Source: Phycisphaera sp.
Lineage (GTDB): Bacteria > Planctomycetota > Phycisphaerae > Phycisphaerales > Zrk34
DNA: 64,000 nucleotides
Assembly (NCBI GenBank): GCA_016125285.1
Contig: WGMA01000037.1
Coordinates: 62,001-126,000 of the forward strand
Direction of reading: 5' to 3'
The notes under the pieces were generated by a model. The model was not told the origin of the DNA. It saw only the letters and a program-made list of their open reading frames with translations, and did no database searches. The translations under genes and the position numbers were made by a program. Shown in pieces: positions 42,239 through 50,613 of the stretch (the first letter of the stretch is position 1; each line of letters begins with the position of its first letter).

Positions 42239-45082
42239 ATGACACGAATGACGGTAGTGATGTTCTGTACCGCGGTCGTCGCCGGTTCGCTGTGGTCAGG
42301 CCACGCGGCGGCGTCCCCGGTGGTGCCGGGCTACGAACAACTCAAGGCGTCGGGCAAGTCCGACGCGGTCATGCGCGGCGAGCTGCTGATCAGCGAGCTG
42401 AACTGCCTGTCGTGCCATACCGCGTCCGACGCGGTCGCGGCGCGGATCGGCACGAAGCCCGCGCCGGACCTGTCCAACGCCGGCGCGCGCCTCACGCCGC
42501 AGTACCTGCGCAAGTACCTCACGGACCCGCACGGCGTGAAACCCGGCGCAACGATGCCCGACATCTTCCATGCCTCGGAAGCCAAGTCGCGCGACGGCGC
42601 CGTCGACTTCCTCGTGAACTACCTCGTGTCGCGCGGCGGGCCGATCAAGCTCGACGAGTCGTCGGCCAACAGCTCGATGGTGTCGAGCGGCGAGAAGCTG
42701 TTCCACTCGCTCGGCTGCATCGCGTGTCACGCTCCGGCGGCCGACGCCAACAAGACGAAGGTGCCATCCGTGCCGCTGGCGAACCTCGCGGAGAAGACGA
42801 CGCTCGCCGAGCTGACGAAGTTCCTGATGGACCCGGCGGCGATCCGACCGGGCGGACGCATGCCGAGCTTCCGGTTGGGGCGCGACGAGGCTGCGAACCT
42901 CGCGGCTTACCTGTTGCGTGACCAGCTCGACAATCCGCAGAACAAGGCGGGCAAGCCGTCCAAGCAGCCCGGGATGGCGTGGGAATACTACGAAGACGGC
43001 ATGAGCGCCAACGCACCGGACTGGAGCAAGATGAAGCCGAAGGTCACCGGCGTCGCGCCGGACTTCACGCTCAACCCGTCCGGCAACAAGCACCGTGGCG
43101 ACAACTTCGCGTATCGCTACACCGGCACGCTGCACATCGAGAAGCCGGGCAAGTACACGTTCTGGACGGGCAGCGACGACGGCTCTGAGTTGTTCATCGG
43201 CGACAAGCAGGTCGTGAAGAACTGGGGCGCCAAGCCGTACAGCGAGGTGCACGGCGACATCGAGCTGGACGCGGGTGACTATCCGCTGACCGTGACGTAC
43301 TGGGAGGTCGGCGGCCAGGAGCAGTTCGACGTCCACTGGCGCGGACCGGGCATCAAGAAGAAGTCGGCGATCCCGACGGGCGTGCTCAGCGCCGAGGGCG
43401 GCACGCCGATGCTGCCGCTGAACAGCGAGCCGGACTTCGCCGTCGACGCGCAGAAGGCGCAGATGGGCGAGCGGATGTTCACGATGCTCAAGTGCGTGCA
43501 GTGTCACAGCCAGGGCCAGCAGGCCAGCGCCGCGCCCGCGCCGCCGTTCGCACGCAAGGCCCCTGCGTTCGCCGACCTCAACGTCGACAACGCCGAGGGA
43601 TGCCTCGGCGACAAGATCCGCAAGGCGGTGCCGAAGTACGGCTTCAGCGACGATCAGAAGGCGGACATCAAGGCGGCGCTCGCGGCGCGGGCGAAGCTGA
43701 ATCAGAAGCGCGGTCCGCACGACGCGGCGCTGTACACGCTGGCGACCTTCAACTGCATCGGGTGCCACAACCGTGACGGCGTGGGCGGGCCCGGCGAGGT
43801 GCGCGAGAAGCTGTTCGACACCACCATCAAGATCGACCTCGGCGACGAGGGCCGCATCCCGCCGACGCTGACCGGCGTGGGCTCGAAGCTCCGCGCCGAC
43901 GCGATCGAGAAGATCGTATTCAACGGTGAACTGCATGTGCGCGAGTACATGGCCACGCGAATGCCGACGTTCCCGAGGGAGGCCGCGTCGGCGTTGGTCG
44001 ACACGCTGGTCGCCGCGGACTTCAAGCCGGGCGACGACACGAAGCCCGAGTTTGATCAGAAGTCCGTCGCCGCGGGGCGTCGTCTCGTTGGCGTGTCACC
44101 CTCGCCGAGCAAGTCGGGCCTGGGTTGCATCAACTGCCACAACGTCGCGGGCCAGACGTCGATCGGCATTCCGGGAATCGATCTGGCGACGGTGCACGAT
44201 CGCCTGAATCCCGGGTGGTTCAAGCGCTGGCTGGCAAATCCGGTGGAGGTCAAGCCGGGCACGCGCATGCCGGGCTTCTGGGCCGGCGCGTCGATCTTCC
44301 CCGACGTGCTGGGCGGCGACGCGGGCAAGCAGCAGGAGGCGATCTGGAACTACCTGTCGCTGGGCAAGTCGATGCCGCTGCCGGCCGGTTTCAGCGCGAT
44401 GTCGGCCAAGAACAATGAACTCGTGCCGCTTGACGTGCCGGTGATGTACCGCACGTTTGTCGACGGCGCGTCGCCTCGCGGCATCGTTGTCGGCTACCCC
44501 GAGAAGGTGAACATCGCGTTCGACGCAAACGTCGTAAGGCTCGCGGAGATCTGGCGAGGCCGATTCTGGGACCCGTCGAACACGTGGACCGGTCGTTCGG
44601 GTGGGTTTGGCAAACCGCTCGGCACCGACGTCATGGACATGCCCAACGGTCCGGCGATCGCGTTCCTCGAGTCGGAGGATCAGCCTTGGCCGAACCCCGA
44701 CATCAAGAAGGAACGCAACGTCGGCGGCGACTTCAAGGGCTACCGGCTCGACAAGGAGCGTCGCCCGATCTTCCACTACAACCTCAAGGGCGTCGACATC
44801 GAGGAGGCGCTGATCCCGCAACTGAAGCAGGGCGGTGTGACGCTGATGCGCCGCTTTACGGTTGACGCGCCGTCGGACCCGTCCGGCCTGTACGTGCTGG
44901 TCGCCGAGGGCAAGAAGATCGCGAAGGACGGCGACGCGTTTGTTGTCGACGGCGGCAAGCTGACCGTGACCGTCGTGAAGGCAGCGGACAACGCGAGGAT
45001 CCGCGAGGTCGGTGGCACGCAGCAACTGGTCATTCCCGCTACGAAGAAAAACGCCGTTATCGAGGTGGATTACAAATGGTGA
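42239..45082 (+). CDS. Exported pentahaem cytochrome c with embedded PA14 domain
   Basis: The product is 947 aa. After a signal peptide (VVMFCTAVVAGSLWSGHAAA) there are five CxxCH haem sites: CLSCH (56-60), CIACH (160-164), CVQCH (419-423), CIGCH (506-510) and CINCH (630-634). Between the second and third haems, residues 245-385 form a PA14-type beta-domain (FAYRYTGTLHIEKPGKYTFWTGSDDGS split by strands, then YPLTVTYWE), which usually binds carbohydrate. The C-terminal 250 residues are beta-rich without haems. This combination suggests a cytochrome that docks on glycans while passing electrons. It overlaps the next gene by 7 nt. No clear ribosome-binding site precedes ATG 42239. Confidence 0.9.
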   Translation: MTRMTVVMFCTAVVAGSLWSGHAAASPVVPGYEQLKASGKSDAVMRGELLISELNCLSCHTASDAVAARIGTKPAPDLSNAGARLTPQYLRKYLTDPHGVKPGATMPDIFHASEAKSRDGAVDFLVNYLVSRGGPIKLDESSANSSMVSSGEKLFHSLGCIACHAPAADANKTKVPSVPLANLAEKTTLAELTKFLMDPAAIRPGGRMPSFRLGRDEAANLAAYLLRDQLDNPQNKAGKPSKQPGMAWEYYEDGMSANAPDWSKMKPKVTGVAPDFTLNPSGNKHRGDNFAYRYTGTLHIEKPGKYTFWTGSDDGSELFIGDKQVVKNWGAKPYSEVHGDIELDAGDYPLTVTYWEVGGQEQFDVHWRGPGIKKKSAIPTGVLSAEGGTPMLPLNSEPDFAVDAQKAQMGERMFTMLKCVQCHSQGQQASAAPAPPFARKAPAFADLNVDNAEGCLGDKIRKAVPKYGFSDDQKADIKAALAARAKLNQKRGPHDAALYTLATFNCIGCHNRDGVGGPGEVREKLFDTTIKIDLGDEGRIPPTLTGVGSKLRADAIEKIVFNGELHVREYMATRMPTFPREAASALVDTLVAADFKPGDDTKPEFDQKSVAAGRRLVGVSPSPSKSGLGCINCHNVAGQTSIGIPGIDLATVHDRLNPGWFKRWLANPVEVKPGTRMPGFWAGASIFPDVLGGDAGKQQEAIWNYLSLGKSMPLPAGFSAMSAKNNELVPLDVPVMYRTFVDGASPRGIVVGYPEKVNIAFDANVVRLAEIWRGRFWDPSNTWTGRSGGFGKPLGTDVMDMPNGPAIAFLESEDQPWPNPDIKKERNVGGDFKGYRLDKERRPIFHYNLKGVDIEEALIPQLKQGGVTLMRRFTVDAPSDPSGLYVLVAEGKKIAKDGDAFVVDGGKLTVTVVKAADNARIREVGGTQQLVIPATKKNAVIEVDYKW

Positions 45083-46584
45083 AGCGCATCGCAATCGCAC
45101 TTGTCGCGTCGTTGATCGTCACGACGCTCGCCACGTCGTCGGCGCAGGCGGCGTCCGAAGACGACTACTACCATCTGGTCACGTTCGATCCGCCGGAGGG
45201 CGTGATCCTCGAGGTCAGCGGGCTGCTGCACCTCAAGGACGGACGCATCATGCTGTGCACGCGCGGCGGCGAGGTCTACATCGTCGAGAACGGTGAGGCG
45301 GCCGACCCGTCGCAGGCGAAGTTCAAACGCTACGCGTTCGGTCTGGCCACGCCGCTCGGTCTGTGGGAGCACACCGATGGCTACATCTACGTCGCGCAGC
45401 GCGGCGAGCTGACCCGTATGAAGGACATCGACGGCGATGACCAGGCGGACATATTCGAGACGGTCTGCGACGACTGGGCGATCAGCGGCAACTACCACGA
45501 GTTCTGCTTCGGCCCGCGTCCCGGGCCCGAGGGCAAGTTCTGGGTGACGCTCAACAAGCCCTTCGGCGGCGAGCCCTACGGGCGGGCGAAGTGGCGGGGG
45601 TGGTCCGTCCGCATCGATCTGAAGACCGGCAAGATGGAGGCGATGTGCAACGGTTTGCGCAGCCCCTGCGGAGTGGAGAACAGCCCGTGGGGCGACATGT
45701 TCTACACGGACAACCAGGGTGAGTGGTGCAACGCGTCGAAGCTGTCGCAGCTCGTGCCCGGCACCTTCCACGGTCACCCGCACGGCCTGGACACCGTCGA
45801 ACTGCCCGAGTGCACGCTCAAGGAGCCCAAGGCGTCGGACGTGCCTAACGGCGAGTTCATGAAGGACCTGCGTAACAAGATCCCCAACTTCCAACTGCCC
45901 ACGCTGTGGTTCCCGTACGAGAAAATGGGCAAGAGCCCCAGCGGTCTGAAGTGGGACCAGACCGGCGGCAAGTTCGGCCCGTTCGCCGGGCAGATCTTCG
46001 TCGGCGATCAGCACCACGCGTGGGTGATGCGATGCTTCATCGAAAAGGTTGACGGCCACTGGCAGGGCGCGTGCTTCCGCTTCCGTGAGGGGCTGATGTG
46101 CGGCGTGCTGCGGATGGCGTTTGGCAATGACGGGCAGATGTTCGTCGGCATGTCCAACGCGGGGTGGGGCTCGAAGGGCACCGCGCCGTGGGGGCTGCAG
46201 CGGATCGTGTGGAACGGCAAGATGCCGTTCGAGATTCACGAGATGCACGTCAAGCCCGATGGGTTCGAGCTGACGTCCACCAAGCCCGTCGACGCCGAGG
46301 CGATGTCGAAGCCGGAGGCGTACAAGCTGTCGAGCTACACGTACCGACTTCGCAGCAACTACGGCGGTCCCGAGGAAGACGTCAAGCAGCATGAGATCAA
46401 GTCCGTCACGGTCGGCGCCGACGGCAAGTCCGTTCGTCTCGTGATCGACGGCCTGCGCGCCGGGTACGTGCACGAGCTGCACATCGACGGCGCCAAGGCG
46501 AAGGACGGCACGGAACTGCTGCACCCCGAGGCGTACTACACCGTGATCAACATCCCCGGCGGCACGACGCTCGATCCGAAGTGA
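45076..46584 (+). CDS. Exported beta-propeller dehydrogenase-like protein
   Basis: The product is 502 aa. Signal peptide (IAIALVASLIVTTLATSSAQA), then a propeller of the glucose/sorbosone dehydrogenase and PVC membrane-bound dehydrogenase type (LHLKDGRIMLCTRGGEVYIV, GLWEHTDGYIYVAQRGELTRMKDIDGDDQAD in two strands, NGLRSPCGVENSPWGDMFYTDNQG, FVGMSNAGWGSKG). It has no haem motif of its own; its start ATG lies inside the last codons of the pentahaem cytochrome (7-nt overlap), so translation is probably coupled and the two form a dehydrogenase-electron acceptor pair. Substrate unknown. Confidence 0.87.
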   Translation: MVKRIAIALVASLIVTTLATSSAQAASEDDYYHLVTFDPPEGVILEVSGLLHLKDGRIMLCTRGGEVYIVENGEAADPSQAKFKRYAFGLATPLGLWEHTDGYIYVAQRGELTRMKDIDGDDQADIFETVCDDWAISGNYHEFCFGPRPGPEGKFWVTLNKPFGGEPYGRAKWRGWSVRIDLKTGKMEAMCNGLRSPCGVENSPWGDMFYTDNQGEWCNASKLSQLVPGTFHGHPHGLDTVELPECTLKEPKASDVPNGEFMKDLRNKIPNFQLPTLWFPYEKMGKSPSGLKWDQTGGKFGPFAGQIFVGDQHHAWVMRCFIEKVDGHWQGACFRFREGLMCGVLRMAFGNDGQMFVGMSNAGWGSKGTAPWGLQRIVWNGKMPFEIHEMHVKPDGFELTSTKPVDAEAMSKPEAYKLSSYTYRLRSNYGGPEEDVKQHEIKSVTVGADGKSVRLVIDGLRAGYVHELHIDGAKAKDGTELLHPEAYYTVINIPGGTTLDPK

Positions 46585-46614
46585 GACGAACCGCCTGGTG
46601 GATGATCGGTGGAT

Positions 46615-46644
46615 TGACGCGTCCGATGCGGCGTGTCATTTCTG
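46615..46644 (+). terminator. Possible terminator of the cytochrome-dehydrogenase pair
   Basis: TGACGCG (46615-46621) pairs with CGTGTCA (46632-46638, one G-T pair) around a 10-nt loop and is followed by TTTCTG. It overlaps the stop of convergent lspA. Confidence 0.35.
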
Positions 46645-47292
46645 CGCTGTCTTCGGCGTGTCTTCTTCGCTCGTCGGTTTGCGATCAAACAGCAGCGACC
46701 ACACGAGAATCGAACCGATGCCGATGAGCAGGTAGCTGTCGGCCAGGTTGAAGATCCACGGATACAACTCCGTCGAGCCGTTGTCCCACGACCAGCCGAA
46801 CGGCAAGTTGACGTCCGGGAACAGGTACAACATGTCGCGCACGAAGCCGTAGGCGATCCGGTCGTAGAGGTTGCCGATCGCGCCGGCGAGGATCATGCCC
46901 AGGCAGACGTGGATCAGGCGGTGCTGAGCCGACGAGGTGCAGAACACGTAGCCGACAAACGTCACGGCGAGCACGGTGAAACCGACAAACAGCCAGCGAG
47001 CGCCGGCCATCATGCCGAACACCGCGCCGGGGTTGGCCACGAGCTTGAGCGCGATCACCTTGGGGATCAGCGTGACATTATCGTGCGGCGGGATCGGCGG
47101 GGGATCGCCGTTGCGAATCGCGAGGCTGACCGCGCCGGGGTCGACGGGCACGGGAGCGACGTGCGCGTAAGACCAGCCCTTCAGCGCGAGGTCGGCGACG
47201 AGCAGGATGGTGAAGACAGCCACGAACGTGACGACCGCCGACCGGGACTTGTGGGCCGGTAGCGGATGTTCTGGGGTCTCGTCTTTAGGCAT
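46636..47292 (-). CDS. lspA: Lipoprotein signal peptidase (signal peptidase II)
   Basis: The product is 218 aa, slightly longer than usual. It cleaves prolipoproteins before the lipid-modified Cys in the inner membrane. Family motifs: VANPGAVFG, GAIGNLYDRIAYGFVRDM (first catalytic Asp) and FNLADSYLLIGIG (second catalytic Asp), with four membrane segments. The loop FPDVNLPFGWSWDNGSTELYPW between the two catalytic motifs is a modest insertion. It lies 18 nt downstream of the DksA-like gene, an arrangement I associate with Planctomycetes, and is likely cotranscribed with it. Confidence 0.95.
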   Translation of the reverse strand: MPKDETPEHPLPAHKSRSAVVTFVAVFTILLVADLALKGWSYAHVAPVPVDPGAVSLAIRNGDPPPIPPHDNVTLIPKVIALKLVANPGAVFGMMAGARWLFVGFTVLAVTFVGYVFCTSSAQHRLIHVCLGMILAGAIGNLYDRIAYGFVRDMLYLFPDVNLPFGWSWDNGSTELYPWIFNLADSYLLIGIGSILVWSLLFDRKPTSEEDTPKTAQK

Positions 47293-47310
47293 GACGGCTA
47301 GCCGTGCGGA

Positions 47311-48006
47311 TTACATCCGTCCCTTGCGTTCCATCGCGCGGGCGGCCTCGATGCAGTACTTCGCCCAGGGCTTGGCTTCCAGGCGGGCGCGGTTGATCGG
47401 GGCGCCGGTCTCAAGGCACACGCCGTAGGTGCGGTCCTTGATCCGCATCAACGCATCGTTGATTTCGCCAAGGCGCTTGCGCTCCTCCTCGAGCATGCCC
47501 AGCGTCAACTCCTGCTCGTAGTTGTCCGAGCCGATGTCGGCCATGTGCAGCGGCATGTGCGAGAGGTTCGCGGAATCGACGTTCAAGGCTTCCTTGTGCA
47601 TCGAATCCATGTCGCCAAGGATCTCCGCCCGCTTCAGCAGCAGCAGGTGCGCGAAGTAGTTCAGGTCCTTGGCCTTGAGGGGCGTCTTGACCTTGCGACG
47701 CGAAGTGGACTTGGTCTTAGGGGCAGCGTCGGTAGATTTGGCCGCGTTGGTCTTCTTCTTGGTCGTCCGCTTGGCGACCTTCTTGGGCGACGTGGCGCTC
47801 GTCTTGGCAGTCTTCGTGGCGGGCTTCGACTTCTTGGCCGGGCTCTTGGCCGCGGACTTCTTCTTCGTCGTAACCTTCTTGCCAGCAGACTTCTTCGTCG
47901 ACGACTTCTTGGAGGATTTCTTCTTGGAGGACTTCCCCGCAGCCTTGGTGGCTGGCCGCTTCTTGGTCGTCTTCTTGCCGGTTTTGGTTGCCTTCGTCTT
48001 CGCCAC
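47311..48006 (-). CDS. DksA/TraR-like protein with long histone-H1-like basic tail
   Basis: The product is 231 aa. Residues 1-110 are almost only Lys, Ala, Ser and Thr in KK(A/S/T) repeats, like the C-terminal domain of histone H1 or bacterial H1-like proteins. Residues 112-231 are DksA/TraR-like: a coiled-coil (LLLKRAEILGDMDSMHKEA, EERKRLGEINDALMRI) and a zinc-finger-like end YGVCLETGAPI...RLEAKPWAKYC, in which the second Cys of each usual CxxC pair is missing (CLET, CIEA). DksA binds RNA polymerase; the tail should bind DNA non-specifically. It may therefore tether a polymerase modulator to the nucleoid, which is inference. Upstream of lspA in a likely operon. Confidence 0.87.
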   Translation of the reverse strand: MAKTKATKTGKKTTKKRPATKAAGKSSKKKSSKKSSTKKSAGKKVTTKKKSAAKSPAKKSKPATKTAKTSATSPKKVAKRTTKKKTNAAKSTDAAPKTKSTSRRKVKTPLKAKDLNYFAHLLLLKRAEILGDMDSMHKEALNVDSANLSHMPLHMADIGSDNYEQELTLGMLEEERKRLGEINDALMRIKDRTYGVCLETGAPINRARLEAKPWAKYCIEAARAMERKGRM

Positions 48007-48150
48007 GCGCGTCTCCCGAGGGGGTACAGCGAAGCGCTGCTAAGAGGTGCTTCGCCCGGGCCCAAAATAGATGGGGAATAGTAATCATGGCGGGTCCGTT
48101 CGTCAATGTTCGGCGGGCCTGACCGAATGCGTTGCGGTAGAGTGGGTGTG

Positions 48151-50364
48151 ATGCGTACAGCGGCGATCATTGCGGCGGTGATTATCGGCCTCGGAGCCCG
48201 CGCGGCGGAAGCGGCGGCGCCACGCGTCCAGGTCACCCGCTCGACGCTTGCAGATCAGGTCACACTCGCCGCTGATCGGGTCATTGCGCGGTATGGGCAC
48301 AACGACACGACACGACCCGACGCGCTCCTCGTCGCACGCGCGCTGCTTGAGCAGGCGGTGTCGCTGGACGGGGAAGCGTCAGCGGCTTGGCGACGCCTGG
48401 CGTTTGTGGCCGAAGCGCAGGGCGACACCGTCGAGCAGCGACGCGCGATCACGAGCTACCTGCGTCTGGAGCCCCTGGACGATCGCATGCAGCTGCGCCT
48501 CATCGACATGATGCTGGCGGAGAAGGACACGGTAGATCAGCGGCTGACGATGCTCGAGCACCTCGCCGAGGGACCGGGTAGCGAGCGGTTGACCGGCGCG
48601 TTGCGCAGCCGTCTGGCGCTGCGTGCCGCACATCTGTGCGCGCGGCGGGGAGGCGACACGGCCATGGCGCCGTGGCTCGCCCGCGCAATCGATCTCGACG
48701 AAACCAATAAGGCCGCGGCCGCGGAGGCGCTCGCGCTGTTGATGCGGCGCGGCGGCACAGCCGAAGAAGAGATGGCCGCCCTCGTTTCACTGCTCGCGGC
48801 CGACCCGGCCGATGCGTCGACGCACGCCTTGATCGGCTCGGTGCTGTTGAACCTTGGGCGATATGACGCGGCGACCGACTGGCTGTCGACGAGTGAGTCG
48901 CTCGCGCGGGCGTCATCGTCGAGCAATCGGCTGGTCTCCGTGGCGCAGACGCGCGTCACCCAGCAGCGCATCTTAGCGATGTGGGGCGCGGGTCGACGGG
49001 CCGACGCGTTCCGCGTGGTCGACGGTCTGCTTGCGGAGCGAGACGCGGCGGCGGGTCCGGGCCTTGCGGCGTCCGACGGCGATGTGCTGGCGTTGCTGTC
49101 GACGGCTGCCGCGATGCAGTTGGCCGAACCGCCGACGCAGCCCGGCGCACCGCCGCGGCGCGACTACGCAGACGAGTTGCTATCCGCGATGCAGCGCCGA
49201 TTCACTGCGGCCGATGGAGATGCTCGCTTGATCGCGGCCGTCGATCTTGTGTGGTGGGGATTGCTCGTCGATCGAAACGCCGACGCCGCCGACGCCGCAT
49301 GGTCGACGATCGTTGCGAAACTTGGCGTCGACGACGCGACGCGCCGACGGCTCGAAGCTTGGCGCATGATGCGCGCCGGCCATTCAGACGAAGCGAGGCG
49401 ATCGCTTGCTTCATGCGCCGACTCCGACGGAGCCTGCGCGCTCGGTTTGGCGATGCTGGAACGGGGCGAAGCGCGCGCCGCACGACTGGCTTCGATCTTT
49501 GCTCGCGAACCCGGGTCGCTGATCGGGCTGCTGGCGCGCGACGGGTTGGTGGCGATCGGGAGGGAGCCGGGTGTGGCGCCGGAGCGTTCCGGCGCTGACG
49601 CCGCGCGCGTTGCCGCAATCGTTCCGGACGCGCTGCGTCATCCGGCTAACGCGGCGTCAAACATTCTGGCGTTGAACATTCAGCCGTACCGTCGCAGCAG
49701 CCCGTGGCAGCCATGGCGCGTTCGGGTCACGTTGTCCAACCTGTCGGGGATGCCCGTGAGCCTCGCAAACGATGTCGAAGCAACGAGGGTGCTGATCGTC
49801 CTGACGCAGGACGCCGGCGATGAGGCGGTGTCGTGCGGGCAGGCCGCGGTTGATCTGGGATGTCGATTGCGATTGGACCCGAACCGCAGCGTATCGGTTG
49901 ATGCTGTGCTCGACGTGGCTTCGATGCCGCCGGGCCCATTGGCACTGCACGCGATTCTCGATCCCACGAGCGATGGCCTCGGCGCCGTCTCGCCCGGTGT
50001 CCTGGGGGGGGCGGCGACCTGCCGCGGCGTTGAGCGATGGTGGGGCGCTGATCGCGATGAGTCGGCGACGGGCAATGCCTGGGTGGGCGGACGTGAAGAG
50101 CTTGCAGAGGCTTACGAGTCTTCGGACCCCATGGGGCGCATCTGGCTTGCGATGAATGTCGTCCGGCACGATGTTGGCTTATCGTTGACGCTGCGGCCGA
50201 CTGCGGCGGCGGCTGAACAACATTGGACATCGGTGCTGGGGGCTATCGCTGCCTGGGGGACCTGCCGTGGGGCTGACGTGGCGATCCCCGGACTCAAGGC
50301 TCCTGAGCTGCTGAAGCTGCGGCACGCCGTCGGATCGCTGTTGGATGATCCGCAAGAAAAGTAG
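48151..50364 (+). CDS. Exported TPR-repeat protein of unknown function
   Basis: The product is 737 aa. Signal peptide (RTAAIIAAVIIGLGARAAEA); residues 45-470 are tetratricopeptide-like helix pairs (ALLEQAVSLDGEASAAWRRLAFVAEAQGD-type, ALIGSVLLNLGRYDAATDWL); residues 500-640 look like a beta-sandwich (PWRVRVTLSNLSGMPVSL, SVSVDAVLDVASMPPGPLALHAIL). No enzyme motif. Probably a periplasmic scaffold. ATG 48151 begins the signal peptide; TAGAGT at 48138-48143 sits 7 nt before it and could be a -10 box. It precedes the tandem prepilin genes, but those have their own promoter. Confidence 0.78.
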   Translation: MRTAAIIAAVIIGLGARAAEAAAPRVQVTRSTLADQVTLAADRVIARYGHNDTTRPDALLVARALLEQAVSLDGEASAAWRRLAFVAEAQGDTVEQRRAITSYLRLEPLDDRMQLRLIDMMLAEKDTVDQRLTMLEHLAEGPGSERLTGALRSRLALRAAHLCARRGGDTAMAPWLARAIDLDETNKAAAAEALALLMRRGGTAEEEMAALVSLLAADPADASTHALIGSVLLNLGRYDAATDWLSTSESLARASSSSNRLVSVAQTRVTQQRILAMWGAGRRADAFRVVDGLLAERDAAAGPGLAASDGDVLALLSTAAAMQLAEPPTQPGAPPRRDYADELLSAMQRRFTAADGDARLIAAVDLVWWGLLVDRNADAADAAWSTIVAKLGVDDATRRRLEAWRMMRAGHSDEARRSLASCADSDGACALGLAMLERGEARAARLASIFAREPGSLIGLLARDGLVAIGREPGVAPERSGADAARVAAIVPDALRHPANAASNILALNIQPYRRSSPWQPWRVRVTLSNLSGMPVSLANDVEATRVLIVLTQDAGDEAVSCGQAAVDLGCRLRLDPNRSVSVDAVLDVASMPPGPLALHAILDPTSDGLGAVSPGVLGGAATCRGVERWWGADRDESATGNAWVGGREELAEAYESSDPMGRIWLAMNVVRHDVGLSLTLRPTAAAAEQHWTSVLGAIAAWGTCRGADVAIPGLKAPELLKLRHAVGSLLDDPQEK

Positions 50365-50373
50365 TTCGACACG

Positions 50374-50402
50374 CTTACATTTGGATACGCGTTGAGTATA
50401 AT
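50374..50402 (+). promoter_or_regulatory. Strong promoter upstream of the first tandem prepilin gene
   Basis: CTTACA (50374-50379), 17-nt spacer, perfect TATAAT (50397-50402). Predicted start 50409-50411, right at the first base-paired segment of the leader. Confidence 0.65.
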
Positions 50403-50408
50403 TCAGCA

Positions 50409-50613
50409 TTGGCGAGGCTGGCGGCGGCAATATCCGTCATCATTCTTATTACCTAATATGCACGCGCTGCCTCGCCCCGTTCGCGCATCATGCGCGAGGA
50501 GTCGACCGCGACCCGTGGAGAACGCTGGGGCTACCGCATCAGAACGCTGTGTGGGCGAGATGGGGAATTCCGTTATCGCCACATCAGCGTTACGGCGGGA
50601 AAGGATCAACGCA
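50409..50613 (+). ncRNA. Structured 5' leader of prepilin gene (possible riboregulator)
   Basis: About 205 nt. GGCGAGGC (50411-50418) pairs perfectly with GCCTCGCC (50469-50476). TCGCGC/GCGCGA (50481-50486, 50492-50497) form a tight hairpin. A long stem runs 50543-50591: AACGCTG/CAGCGTT, TGT/ACA and GGCGA/TCGCC, 15 pairs with two single-base bulges, ending 5 bases before the GGGAAAGGA ribosome site. A second AACGCTG (50521-50527) could replace the first in pairing with CAGCGTT (50585-50591), giving two exclusive folds. Structure is read by eye; function is inference. Confidence 0.5.
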
